Assembly (NCBI RefSeq): GCF_009649815.1
Contig: NZ_WJIC01000014.1
Location: 124,001-188,000, forward strand
Direction of reading: 5' to 3'
Source: Nocardia sp. SYP-A9097
GTDB lineage: Bacteria > Actinomycetota > Actinomycetes > Mycobacteriales > Mycobacteriaceae
Length of the DNA: 64,000 bases
Position numbers and translations under genes: made by a program. Shown here one piece after another: positions 27,071 to 36,109 of this stretch (positions are counted from its first letter, which is position 1; each line of letters opens with the position of its first letter). The notes under the pieces are model-generated. The model was given only the letters and a program-made list of their open reading frames with translations, was not told the DNA's origin and did not search any database.

Positions 27071-28276
27071 TCAGGCTGCGCGGGTGGCCTTTTCGGCGCG
27101 GTGCGCGGTGGCGGCGGCTCGGGTGACCGAGGGCAGCAGTAGGGACATGAGGGTCATGTCCAGGGGTAGGCGGACCAGGTCGAGGCGGTTGTGCACGAAG
27201 CCCACCGAGAGGCCGGAGTCGGGATCGGCCCAGCCGCCGGAGCCGCCGAGACCTATGTGGCCGAGGGCCCGGGGCGCGCCGACGGTAGGGAACGGGTGGT
27301 AGCCGAGGTGCCAGAAGGTGAGGCGGTTCGGGTCGGGGCTGGTGTTGGTGGAGCGGATCAGGGCTCGGGTGGTCTGCGCGGAGAGTAGGCGGGTGTCGCC
27401 GCAGCTGCCGTCATTCGCCAGAACGGCGTAGACGCTCGCTATGGCATCGGCGGTGAATACGCCGGTGGCCGCGCCGTTTTCGGAATAGGAGAGTTCCGGG
27501 ATCGGACCGCTCAGGGCTTGTTCGGCACCGCTGACGAGCATGGAGCTGACTATCTTGCCCACCACGGGGACTCGGGCGGCAGCAGATGTAATCGGTTTGC
27601 CCAGACGGGTTCCGGTGAGAGCGAGGCTGGGGCCGACGAGGTCGGCGACCGGGGTGTTATCGGTGGGCCTGCCGAGGTGCAGCCCCGTAATCCCCAGCGG
27701 CTCAGCGAGTTCGGTGCGATAGAGCTCGGACATGTCACGACCGGTGACCGCGCGGCACAGCCCGCCGAGCAGCCAGCCGAATGTCACCGCGTGATACACG
27801 GGGAGCCCACGGGTCCAATCGGGGGTGGCAGCGGCCAGGCGCTGTTCCATGAGCACGTGATCGAGTAGATCGCCGGGCTCCCGCAGCACACGACGCAGAT
27901 CCGAGAGCCCCGCACGATGCGCGAGGACATCGCGCACGGTAATGGAGCGCTTTCCGCCGGAGGCGAATTCGGGCCAGTACTCCGCGACCGGGGCGTCGTA
28001 GTCGAGTAGTCCGCGATCGGCCAGGCGGTGCACGACCAGCGAGGTGATGCCCTTGCTGGTGGAGAAGGTGAGCGCCGTAGTGTTCCGCTCCCAGGGGATC
28101 TCGGCCGCCGCATCGGCCGTACCGGTCCAGACCTGCACCACCGGTTCACCTCTCAGGTGCACGGACAGCGCTCCCCCGGTGCGCCCATAGCGGGTGAGCA
28201 GGCGGGAGAAGGCGCGTACGGGGGCGGCGAAGCGCGGGTCCGCGGAGCCGCGGATTCCTTCGGGCAGAGTCTGCAT
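27071..28276 (-). CDS. Beta-lactamase-fold serine hydrolase/esterase
   Basis: About 401 residues. The catalytic SxxK motif is TFSTSKGITS. A Tyr in LPVYHAVTFGW probably replaces the YxN motif, and HIGLGGSGGW takes the place of the KTG box, as in EstB-type family VIII esterases. No signal peptide is seen. ATG 28276 was chosen for the GAGG nine bases upstream; ATG 28291 is also possible. It follows the reductase after a short gap and may be the last gene of that operon. A lipid ester or lactone is a likely substrate. Confidence 0.85.
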   Translation of the reverse strand: MQTLPEGIRGSADPRFAAPVRAFSRLLTRYGRTGGALSVHLRGEPVVQVWTGTADAAAEIPWERNTTALTFSTSKGITSLVVHRLADRGLLDYDAPVAEYWPEFASGGKRSITVRDVLAHRAGLSDLRRVLREPGDLLDHVLMEQRLAAATPDWTRGLPVYHAVTFGWLLGGLCRAVTGRDMSELYRTELAEPLGITGLHLGRPTDNTPVADLVGPSLALTGTRLGKPITSAAARVPVVGKIVSSMLVSGAEQALSGPIPELSYSENGAATGVFTADAIASVYAVLANDGSCGDTRLLSAQTTRALIRSTNTSPDPNRLTFWHLGYHPFPTVGAPRALGHIGLGGSGGWADPDSGLSVGFVHNRLDLVRLPLDMTLMSLLLPSVTRAAATAHRAEKATRAA

Positions 28277-28311
28277 GGCGGGCAACCTCATTGTCGGGCC
28301 GGTTCGGGCGT

Positions 28312-29361
28312 TTACTGATCGAAGGTGATGTGCAGGTCGTCGGATTCGGGCAGGGTCTGGCACGCGAGAGTGAGTCCCAGTGCGAGTTCCTCGTCGATGA
28401 GGGCCTCGTTCACCAGCATGCGCGTCCGACCCCGTTCCACGCGACAAACACATGTCCCACAGGCGGATTCCCGGCAGACGTAGGGCGCGTCGATACCGTG
28501 TTCCAGCAGTAGATCCAGGAGCTTCTTACCGCGCGGCCACGGCAGCCGATGGGTCTCGCCGTCGATATCGACCCGCACACTGGCGGTATCGACGGCGGGG
28601 CGGACGGCGGTGGTGACCATCGGAGCGGGTGCGGGCTGCTCGAACGGGTTCTCCGTCAGCGAGCGGTACTCCTCCCGGTGTACAGCGCGCGCGGACACCC
28701 GCAATTGTGCCATAGTCTGCTCGGCTACCAGAGCGAAACCGCTTGGGCCGCAAAGGTATACCTCATATCCGCGATAGGGCTTCGTGAGTCCGGCGAGCCC
28801 CCGCACGGTGGGTACCCCGCGTTCGGATTCCAGCCAGTGCAACACCGTGAGCCGCCGCGGATACCGCCGCACCAGCTCTCGCAGCTGCCGGGCAAAGATA
28901 GTCGACCCTCGATCGCGATTGGCGTACAGCAGCACGACTCTCGACCTGCCCGTACTCAATGCCGATTTGAGAATCGACATGATCGGGGTGATTCCGCTGC
29001 CCGCCGCGCACAACAGCAGATCCCGATTCCAATTGCGCGGCACGAAGTTTCCGGCCGGTTCCAGCACCTCGAGAATCGATCCGGCCACCACATTGTCGCA
29101 AATCCAATTGGAGGCATACCCGCCCGGCGTGCGCTTCACCGTCACCGTCGGCCGATCGCCGCAGTGCGGGCTGCTGGAGAGCGAATAGCAGCGCGCCACC
29201 GATCCGGTGCGCTCGCTCGGCACCCGCAGGGTCAGGAATTGCCCTGGGAAGTAGGCGAATCGGCGGCTGAGATTCGGCGGGATATCGAAGATCAGCGAGA
29301 CCGTCTCGGCGGTCTCGCTGACAACCTCACGCACCTTGATCCGGTGGCCGCGCGCACTCAT
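28312..29361 (-). CDS. NAD(P)H-dependent flavin/2Fe-2S oxygenase reductase
   Basis: 349 residues. An FAD-binding domain (RCYSLSSSP) and an NAD-binding domain (AAGSGITPIMSIL, LCGPSGF) are followed by a C-terminal plant-type 2Fe-2S ferredoxin domain with CRESACGTCVC and a later Cys in LTLACQT. The architecture matches PaaE/KshB-like class IA-type reductases that feed electrons to di-iron or Rieske oxygenases. The start overlaps the stop of the di-iron-type protein by four bases, making that protein its probable electron acceptor. Confidence 0.9.
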   Translation of the reverse strand: MSARGHRIKVREVVSETAETVSLIFDIPPNLSRRFAYFPGQFLTLRVPSERTGSVARCYSLSSSPHCGDRPTVTVKRTPGGYASNWICDNVVAGSILEVLEPAGNFVPRNWNRDLLLCAAGSGITPIMSILKSALSTGRSRVVLLYANRDRGSTIFARQLRELVRRYPRRLTVLHWLESERGVPTVRGLAGLTKPYRGYEVYLCGPSGFALVAEQTMAQLRVSARAVHREEYRSLTENPFEQPAPAPMVTTAVRPAVDTASVRVDIDGETHRLPWPRGKKLLDLLLEHGIDAPYVCRESACGTCVCRVERGRTRMLVNEALIDEELALGLTLACQTLPESDDLHITFDQ

Positions 29362-30236
29362 CCGAGGCGATCGACGAGTTCGCCTTGCGCGCCGAATAAT
29401 TCGAGCCGCCAGCGTTCGAGCAGTGCACCGGTGTCGATATCGTCGGGATGGAAGCCCGGCCGCATGTACGGCCGCATCTCACGCAGCAGGCCCCGCACAA
29501 TCGGCCCGCGCACCAGCCGAACCGATTGCCGCGCAACCGTTATCGGCCGCCAGCTGCGGCGGTCGCTGAGAATGGAGGCGAACACCCCGAGCCCGACCAC
29601 CGGAATCGTGAGCACGTAGCTGCCCGCCATGAGCCCGATCCGCACCGCTTCCGAACCACCGGTGGCGCGGTAGACGTCGAAGGCGACCGACTTGTGCTCG
29701 AGCTCCTCGAACGCATGCCAGTTCAGCAGCTTCAGCACCTCGGGATCGCCTGGCAGCAGCTGGATTTCGGGTGTTCCCAGTACACGTTTGGCGAGCGTCG
29801 CGGTGTAGTGCTCGGCCAGCGCGGTGCAGGCCAGATGTACCTGCCGGGGCACCAGATTCTCCACGGTGATCACCGCCCGCTCGCGCGGTGCGCCGGGTTC
29901 GAAGGTGAAGAGCCGCACGATCGGGAAACCGAGCTCGATCAACTGATCATTGAGTACGCGATGCTGCTGCCCGTGCACGGCCTCCTGACCGATGAAGCCG
30001 GCCACCCGCTTCTCGAGTACGGGATCGGTTATCTCACCGGAGAATTTGCGCACCGAGCGAATGAAGGACTCCTCGCCGGGCGGGAACGCGGCCGAGAGCA
30101 CGGCGATCAGATGCGTGAGCGGAATATCGCCCTCGGCGAAGATATGCGTCATCGGTTCGGGCTGCCCGAACCGGAATCGCATCCGCCGGACCTTGGGGTA
30201 GGGGGTGAGGGACTTGGTGTCCTGACCGATCGTCAT
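29358..30236 (-). CDS. Ferritin-like di-iron protein, 'metal-dependent hydrolase' family (PF10118)
   Basis: 292 residues. Candidate metal ligands are Glu55/56 (PPGEESFIRSVR), Glu85-x2-His88 (FIGQEAVHGQQH), Glu142-His143 (ALAEHY) and Glu178-x2-His181 (AFEELEHKSVAFD). That order, E, ExxH, E, ExxH, is the classic four-helix di-iron pattern. A hydrophobic segment around residues 205-225 may touch the membrane. The family is labelled hydrolase, but coupling to a 2Fe-2S reductase suggests oxygen chemistry such as hydroxylation or desaturation. AAAGGA lies seven bases before the start. Confidence 0.8.
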   Translation of the reverse strand: MTIGQDTKSLTPYPKVRRMRFRFGQPEPMTHIFAEGDIPLTHLIAVLSAAFPPGEESFIRSVRKFSGEITDPVLEKRVAGFIGQEAVHGQQHRVLNDQLIELGFPIVRLFTFEPGAPRERAVITVENLVPRQVHLACTALAEHYTATLAKRVLGTPEIQLLPGDPEVLKLLNWHAFEELEHKSVAFDVYRATGGSEAVRIGLMAGSYVLTIPVVGLGVFASILSDRRSWRPITVARQSVRLVRGPIVRGLLREMRPYMRPGFHPDDIDTGALLERWRLELFGAQGELVDRLG

Positions 30237-30269
30237 TGGTCGGTCCTTTCTCGATGGAGTTGTGTTATT

Positions 30270-30716
30270 TCAAGTGGTCGACCAGGACACCGGATTCGCC
30301 GCCGGGTAATGCTCGGCCGCCGCGGTGGCGGCCAGATGCGCCAGCGGGGAGAGCCGATCCTCGATGGCGAGCATGCGCTCATGCGCACGCTCGGTATCGA
30401 TCCACGCTATGAGAGAACCCATTTCGATGAGCTTCGCATTGAGTTTTCGGTGCTCCAGGCCGTGCGCGGCCTCCTGGCCGACGAAGCCGGTGACCCGCTT
30501 CTTCAACAGTGGATCGGTGACGCGCCCGGCCACTCGGCGCACCGAGCGAATGAAGGATTCCTCGCCCGGCGGGAAGCCGCCGGAGAGTCCGGCGACGAAA
30601 TGGCTGAAGACCATATCGCCGTCGACGAAGTACTTGTCGTTCGAATCATGTTGGTCGAAGCGGAATCTGATCCGCCGGGCCTTCGGATAGGTACCGGCTG
30701 CTGAGGCAATTGTCAT
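30270..30716 (-). pseudogene. Truncated paralogue of the di-iron protein
   Basis: About 148 residues that align with the first half of the adjacent PF10118 protein. It has its own copies of FPPGEESFIRSVR and GFVGQEAAHGLEH, and it stops just after AAAEHYP. The second ExxH helix and C-terminal half are missing, so the metal site is incomplete. The start (ATG 30716) keeps a good ribosome site. It is probably a tandem duplicate cut by deletion, although a retained half-protein cannot be excluded. Confidence 0.7.
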
Positions 30717-30921
30717 CCCAACCACCCTTGGTGCAACACCCGGTACCTGATACCCGATGTTCGATGTAAGGCCAGTGTAGAATTGTCTCAGACAGCAAGC
30801 AAGGGGTGCACCGCAACGGAACCGGCCGAGCAGCTCACCAACTTCGCCTGGGGCGCAATGCCTTCCACCGCAGCGCCGTCCGGATCGGCGCTATTCGCCT
30901 CTCGGGTGGCGCGCGCGAGGT

Positions 30922-32088
30922 TCAGGCGCCGCGGCGCAGGGCGACTCGGCCGGACTCCGCGAATCGCTCGGCCAGGAAGTCGAGCGCCGGACGGGCGAAG
31001 GACAGTCCGCCGGTGATGTGTTCGCGGCGGGGCATGGAGAGCATGGTGACATCGACACCCAGAGCCTTCCAGTCCTCGGCGAGCCGGACGGCCTGCGGAT
31101 ACGGAATGATCTGCTCGGCCGTGCCGCCCGCGACGAGCACCGGCGTGCCGGGGGCGATACCGCCGAGCCGGTTCTCGCGCAGGCGCGCCTGGACCTCCGG
31201 TACCTCGAATGGCATGCGGTGGCAGTAGGCGGAGACCTTCTTGGGCACGAAAGCGCCCAGGCCGATGCCGAGCACCGCCGCGGAGAGGGCGTGCGTCCGG
31301 CGGAAAATCGCCGCGATCGCCCGGCCCTGCGGCTTGAGGTATTGCAGCACATCGAGTTCCGGGTACGCGGCATCCAGGCCGAGCACACCGTAGAACAGCA
31401 GGAACGCGTACGGGCTGCCGTCCAGGAAGGAGATCATGTCCTCCAGATCGGCGGGCGCGGAGCCGACCACACCACCCTCCAGCGGGAGATCCGGCGCGTA
31501 GCTCGGCTGCAATTGCAGCGCCCACCCAGCGGCACAACCACCTTCGGAGTAGCCGTAGATCCCGAGCGGACCGTTCGGATCCAAGTCGGCGGCGGGCAGG
31601 CGGCGCGCGGCGCGCATGCTGTCCAGTACGGCCGGGCCGAGCGAGCGCCCCATGACATACGGGTGCGCGCCCGGATTGCCCAATCCCGGATAGTCGGTAA
31701 TGGCCAGCGCCCACCCGCGCCGCAGCGCCGCGGTAATGAAGAGCGATTCGTACTCCAGCCCGAAGCGCAGCTGCCAGGAGGCGGAGGCGATCGTGCCGGC
31801 CAGACCCTGCGTGCCGACGGCATATCCGATGAGCGGACGCGAACCCTCACCCCGCCAGGGTTCGCGTGGCACCAGCACCGTGCCGGTGACCTGCGTCGAT
31901 TCCCCCGACCCGGTGGTCGTTGTGTAGCTGATCCGCCAGGCGCGGGCGGGCAGTTTCACTCCGGGCAGCAGGTATGCCGTCATGGGCTCCACCGCCAGCA
32001 ATCGGCCGGGGCCCAGCCCGCCGTACGCCGTCGTGGAGTCTCCGGCACCAGCCGCCGCCTCATCGAAGCGGTTGGTGAACGCAGTCAT
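30922..32088 (-). CDS. Secretory-lipase-family alpha/beta hydrolase
   Basis: 388 residues from ATG 32088, preceded by AAGGGCAGG; a start nine codons upstream is less likely. The nucleophile elbow is GIYGYSEGGCA, the acid is expected near the VAGGTAEQIIPY segment and the His is in REHITGG. This matches the fungal-type secretory lipases (PF03583) widespread in Nocardia and mycobacteria. No clear signal peptide is seen, which is unusual for the family. It is transcribed alone. Confidence 0.85.
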   Translation of the reverse strand: MTAFTNRFDEAAAGAGDSTTAYGGLGPGRLLAVEPMTAYLLPGVKLPARAWRISYTTTTGSGESTQVTGTVLVPREPWRGEGSRPLIGYAVGTQGLAGTIASASWQLRFGLEYESLFITAALRRGWALAITDYPGLGNPGAHPYVMGRSLGPAVLDSMRAARRLPAADLDPNGPLGIYGYSEGGCAAGWALQLQPSYAPDLPLEGGVVGSAPADLEDMISFLDGSPYAFLLFYGVLGLDAAYPELDVLQYLKPQGRAIAAIFRRTHALSAAVLGIGLGAFVPKKVSAYCHRMPFEVPEVQARLRENRLGGIAPGTPVLVAGGTAEQIIPYPQAVRLAEDWKALGVDVTMLSMPRREHITGGLSFARPALDFLAERFAESGRVALRRGA

Positions 32089-32295
32089 CGTCGCCTGCCC
32101 TTCTTTCACAAACATTCGCTATGCAGTTATCGCACAATCGAATCCGAGCGTTTATCGCTCTCCGGGACAGCGCGGCATTCCGCCACAATACAGAAAATGA
32201 GAGAAAGTAACAGGTTATGCACCATTCGCTCCCACTCGGTGGGACTGGGTATACCGCCGCGAAATACCAGCGTGCCGCGCCGCGTTGCCCGCAGG

Positions 32296-32841
32296 GTGAC
32301 CACACCCCTGCGCATACTGCTGATCTCGGGCAGCACCCGGGACAGCTCCACCAATACCGCCGCCCTGCGCACCATTGCCGCCGAGGCACCGGCCGATATC
32401 ACCGCGACGCTCTACGACGGACTCGTCGAACTGCCGCAATTCGTACCCGGTGACGACCCGGCACCCGCGACGGTCGAGGCACTGCGCAAGCAACTGGGTG
32501 AATCCGACGCGGTGCTCATCTGCACGCCCGAGTACGCGGGCATGATCCCGGGCAGCCTCAAGAACCTCCTGGAATGGACGGTCGGCACCGGAGATCTGGT
32601 GGACAAGCCGGTGGCGTGGACCAATGTGGCCTATCCGGGACGCGGTGAAGCCGCCGTCGAAACCCTGTGCACCGTACTGGGTTACGTCAGTGCCGATATC
32701 GCCGAGGCGGCCTGCGGGCGCATTACCGTATTGCGCGAGCAGGTCGGCGAGGACGGCCTCGTCGCGGATGGTGAGGTGCGGCGACAGCTGAGCCTGGTAC
32801 TGCCCGCCATTGCCGCGCATGTACGCGAGAAGACCGCCTGA
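32296..32841 (+). CDS. NADPH-dependent FMN reductase
   Basis: 181 residues with a flavodoxin-like fold. The phosphate loop is LLISGSTRDSSTNT and the flavin-binding segment is CTPEYAGMIPGSLKNLLEW, both diagnostic of the NADPH-dependent FMN/quinone/chromate reductase family. GTG 32296 was chosen as nearest the start of the fold; another GTG lies eight codons upstream. It would reduce quinones, azo dyes or metals and may be part of an oxidative-stress response. It is convergent with the methyltransferase gene. Confidence 0.87.
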   Translation: MTTPLRILLISGSTRDSSTNTAALRTIAAEAPADITATLYDGLVELPQFVPGDDPAPATVEALRKQLGESDAVLICTPEYAGMIPGSLKNLLEWTVGTGDLVDKPVAWTNVAYPGRGEAAVETLCTVLGYVSADIAEAACGRITVLREQVGEDGLVADGEVRRQLSLVLPAIAAHVREKTA

Positions 32842-32856
32842 CCAGTTGATCGCGCC

Positions 32857-33663
32857 CTAGTCCTTGCGCGCGAGACCGCCGTACGCGCCCGAGCGCTCCG
32901 GCTGCTCGACGACCTCGTCCGGGTTGTCCGGCCGCCACAGCGGCAGTTGCACCAGGCCGGGCTCCAGCAGTGTCCAGTCGCGGAAGTAGGTGGCGATCTC
33001 ATCGTGTCCGCGCAGCACGATCTCGGTGGAGGTGCGGCCCGAAAGCTTCTGCGCCTCCAGCACTTCCGCGGGCTGACCGTCGGCGGTGGCATGGGTGATG
33101 GCCACATAGCTACCGGGTGCGCATACCCGAAGCAGTTTGGCCACCGCGCCCGCCGGATCGGCATCATCCGGCACGAAATGCAGTACGCCCAACAGCAATA
33201 CGGCGATCGGACGATCGAAGTCCAACAGCTGCAGCACTTCCGGATCCTGAAGAATCGAATCCGGTTGCGCCATATCGGCGTGAATAATCGTCGCGAGCGG
33301 ATTGCCGTCCAGGATGGCCTGGCTGTGCGCCACCGCCACCGGATCGATATCCACGTAAACCACACGCGCTTCGGGGTTTCGAGCCTGCGCCACCTCGTGC
33401 ACATTGCCCACGGTGGGGATGCCCGAGCCCAGGTCCAGGAATTGATCGATACCCGCGTCGGTCAGGAAACGCACACAGCGGCGCAGCAGATCGCGATTGG
33501 CGCGCATGGTCTCCGCGACATTCGGGGTGAACTTCTCGATCATCTGCGCGAGCTCGCGATCGATCTCGAAATTATGCATCCCACCGACGAAGTAGTCGTA
33601 CACGCGTGACGCGCTCGGGCGATCCAAATCGATGCCCTCGGGTGCCCAACTCGGTCTGGTCAT
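32857..33663 (-). CDS. SAM-dependent methyltransferase, SAV2177/PF04672 family
   Basis: 268 residues from ATG 33663, preceded by GAGAGGGG. The family hallmarks are PSASRVYDYFVGGMHNFEIDR near the N-terminus, the SAM motif FLDLGSGIPT, and VYVDIDPVAVAHS. Many actinobacteria carry dozens of these paralogues, and few have known substrates. It is divergent from the GGDEF gene with about 120 bases between them. Confidence 0.88.
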   Translation of the reverse strand: MTRPSWAPEGIDLDRPSASRVYDYFVGGMHNFEIDRELAQMIEKFTPNVAETMRANRDLLRRCVRFLTDAGIDQFLDLGSGIPTVGNVHEVAQARNPEARVVYVDIDPVAVAHSQAILDGNPLATIIHADMAQPDSILQDPEVLQLLDFDRPIAVLLLGVLHFVPDDADPAGAVAKLLRVCAPGSYVAITHATADGQPAEVLEAQKLSGRTSTEIVLRGHDEIATYFRDWTLLEPGLVQLPLWRPDNPDEVVEQPERSGAYGGLARKD

Positions 33664-33780
33664 CGATCCACAGCCCCTCTCGCCCCTGCTACCAATCGTG
33701 AAGCGCCGCAATGGTATCCCACCTTCGGCCGGGAGGCCGGGGTTCGCGGGCACCGACCGGTCGGGCTACCATCGACACCC

Positions 33781-35097
33781 ATGGCGTCGGATCCCGGGGG
33801 TGGGCCGGAGCAGGGTGGCCCGCACGCCGAGTTGATCGAAGAGTGGGTAGCCGCGCTCGGCAGCGGAGCCCGCGATCACGTCGTGCCCATGAGCCGCGAT
33901 GAGGCCATAGCTCTGCTCGCGTGGCTGGCGCGGCGGATCGATACCGCCGCGCGCACCGGCGAATCGGCCGAAATGGTGGCCGAACTCGGTGCGGAACTGG
34001 CGCGGGCGCACTTCGTCGGGGATGAGGTGCTGGGCCGCAGTATCTCGGTACTCGATGCGCACTTCGCGCGGGCGGACGCGATTCCGGCGGCGCGTGCCGC
34101 GGAGTTGCTGGGGGCCTTCACAACCGGGTATGTGCGCGCCTTCCGACAATGGCTGCTGGCCGAGCAGGAGAGTGTGCGGGCCGCCGAGATGACTGCCCGA
34201 TTACATATGCGAGAGCAGTTGCGGGCCAGCGAGGCGCGGTTCCGGGCGGTCTTCGCACAGGCCGGAATCGGGACCGGATTGTCCGATATGACCGGGCGCA
34301 TAATCGAAGTGAACGCCGCCTTCGCCCATATGCTCGGCTACTCCCCCGCCGAGATGTGTGCCCTCGAGGTCACCGATCTCGACCATCCGGACGATGATCC
34401 GGGCATGTGGCCGCTGTACGCCTCGGTGCTGCGCGGGGATGTCGAGAACGTACAGCTGGAGAAGGCTTATCCGCATCGCGACGGGCGCACGGTATGGACC
34501 AATATCAATGTCTCGCTCATTCGCGATGATCGCGGCGACCCGCGCTACACCTTGATCCTGGTGGAGGACATCTCCGAACGGCGCGCGCTGCGCGAACGAC
34601 TGCACTACCGCGCCCACCACGATCAACTGACCGGGCTGGCCAATCGCACCCGCTTCTTCGACGCGCTCACCGCCGCCTTCACTGATCCGGACAGCCGAAT
34701 CGGTCTCTGCTACGTCGACCTCGACCATTTCAAGGTCGTCAACGACACCTTCGGCCACGCCGTCGGCGATGAACTCCTGGTGCAGGCCGCCGCCCGGCTC
34801 AACTCCTGCGCCGACGGCTTCGGCCAACTCGTGGCCCGCATAGGCGGTGACGAATTCGTGGTCCTGGTCCCGAATTCCACCGCCGACGTGGACGATATCG
34901 CCCGCTGCGTCCGCCGCGCCTTCACCCATCCGTTCGAGGTGCACGGGCATCGCCTCACCGTGACAGCCAGCGTCGGCATCGCCGAGGAGTACGCGGCGCA
35001 CACCACCGCGGACGACCTGCTGCAGGCGGCCGACTATTCGATGTACTGGGCCAAGGCCGCGGGCGAGCGCCGCCGAACCGACACTGCCGCAGGCTGA
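33781..35097 (+). CDS. PAS-GGDEF diguanylate cyclase
   Basis: 438 residues. An N-terminal helical domain (residues about 15-145) with no name I can give is followed by a PAS sensor (about 150-275, including IIEVNAAFAHMLGYSPAEM) and a GGDEF domain. The active site is intact, with RIGGDEF at 353-359 and the metal-binding YVDLDHFKVVND. It should therefore make cyclic di-GMP from GTP. No EAL domain or RxxD inhibitory site is evident. No membrane segment is seen, so it senses a cytoplasmic signal. Confidence 0.9.
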   Translation: MASDPGGGPEQGGPHAELIEEWVAALGSGARDHVVPMSRDEAIALLAWLARRIDTAARTGESAEMVAELGAELARAHFVGDEVLGRSISVLDAHFARADAIPAARAAELLGAFTTGYVRAFRQWLLAEQESVRAAEMTARLHMREQLRASEARFRAVFAQAGIGTGLSDMTGRIIEVNAAFAHMLGYSPAEMCALEVTDLDHPDDDPGMWPLYASVLRGDVENVQLEKAYPHRDGRTVWTNINVSLIRDDRGDPRYTLILVEDISERRALRERLHYRAHHDQLTGLANRTRFFDALTAAFTDPDSRIGLCYVDLDHFKVVNDTFGHAVGDELLVQAAARLNSCADGFGQLVARIGGDEFVVLVPNSTADVDDIARCVRRAFTHPFEVHGHRLTVTASVGIAEEYAAHTTADDLLQAADYSMYWAKAAGERRRTDTAAG

Positions 35098-35098
35098 G

Positions 35099-35989
35099 TC
35101 AGAGCGCGTGGATGTCGGCCAGGACTTCGAAGGCCACGTCCGCGGCGTCGGAGAGGGTGTGGATCTCCAGCGCGGTGACATCGTGCAGGGCCGGATCCTC
35201 CAGGGCCAGGCCGTTTCCGAAGATGACCACATTCGCGCCGAGGTCGGCCAGAACCAGCAGCGGCTTGGTGGCTACGCCCTTGCCTGCCAACAGGTCCAGG
35301 CCCTCGCCGATGAAGTAGAAGCGCCAGAGTGGGCCGAGGTCGGAGTTGTAGACCTGTTTCGTGCGGTCGACGATGACATCGCCCGCGCCCGCGATGGCGG
35401 CCACGATCTTGAAGTAGTCGGGAGCATTGTCGGGCCGGGTGCCGATCGCGGTGATCGAGTAGGCGAGGTCGACCGCCAGGTGCGCGTTGTAACCCGTCAT
35501 GGCCACCCGCGCGCCGGAGAGCTCGCACCGCGCCACCTGCGCGAAGTAACGCACCCAATGCCATTCGACCGCACCGCCGGTGAATTCGGCATGCAGATTA
35601 TTCAGATAGCGGCTCAGTAGCTCGAGGCTGATCGTGTGCGCGTATTCGCGGTCCTGGAAGGCGGTCGGATCCTCCTGCAGCGGCATGACGGCGACCTCCT
35701 CGACCCCGTCCAGGCCGATGCCGAAGAGCCCCCGGCGGTCCCGGTGCGCGACCAGGATCTCGGTGATCCGGTGGTTGCGTTGCACGGCGGTTTCCAACCG
35801 CTGCAAGGTATCCCCGGTTAAGTCCGAAGTGTCCGATAGATTGCCGATTGTCGTAATTTCATCCGCGGAGAGTGGTGTCCCGCAGAATGCCGAGGCCACC
35901 TCTGTTGCCCCGGCCGCCGGCATTCCGGAAAACGCCACCACGGCAGCGGTTGTCGCGAATAGAAGCCCGATTCGGGCGGATTTCCACAC
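35099..35989 (-). CDS. Exported DUF5995-family protein
   Basis: 296 residues with a signal peptide (residues about 1-28, ending AAGAT). MTGYNAHLAVDLAYSI matches the DUF5995 signature region (AGMNAHIN-DLPLAV), with family-like His and Asp residues; the function is unknown. Two Cys residues (36 and about 154) could form a disulfide outside the membrane. It is convergent with the diguanylate cyclase, with only one base between the stops. Confidence 0.65.
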   Translation of the reverse strand: MWKSARIGLLFATTAAVVAFSGMPAAGATEVASAFCGTPLSADEITTIGNLSDTSDLTGDTLQRLETAVQRNHRITEILVAHRDRRGLFGIGLDGVEEVAVMPLQEDPTAFQDREYAHTISLELLSRYLNNLHAEFTGGAVEWHWVRYFAQVARCELSGARVAMTGYNAHLAVDLAYSITAIGTRPDNAPDYFKIVAAIAGAGDVIVDRTKQVYNSDLGPLWRFYFIGEGLDLLAGKGVATKPLLVLADLGANVVIFGNGLALEDPALHDVTALEIHTLSDAADVAFEVLADIHAL

Positions 35990-36061
35990 GCCGAGAAAGT
36001 GTACGGACCGGTCTCACTTCGCACCTACTACGCGCCCGCGCGCCAAGCCCCCTTTGCACGA

Positions 36062-36094
36062 GAACGGCCCGCGCGCAATGCACGCGGGCCGTTC
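36062..36094. terminator. Hairpin terminator
   Basis: A perfect 12-bp stem (GAACGGCCCGCG with 36083-36094) and a 9-base loop lie 16 bases past the end of the acyl-AMP ligase gene. It is probably its transcription terminator. Confidence 0.75.
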
Positions 36095-36109
36095 TTCGCA
36101 GAGCGCGGA

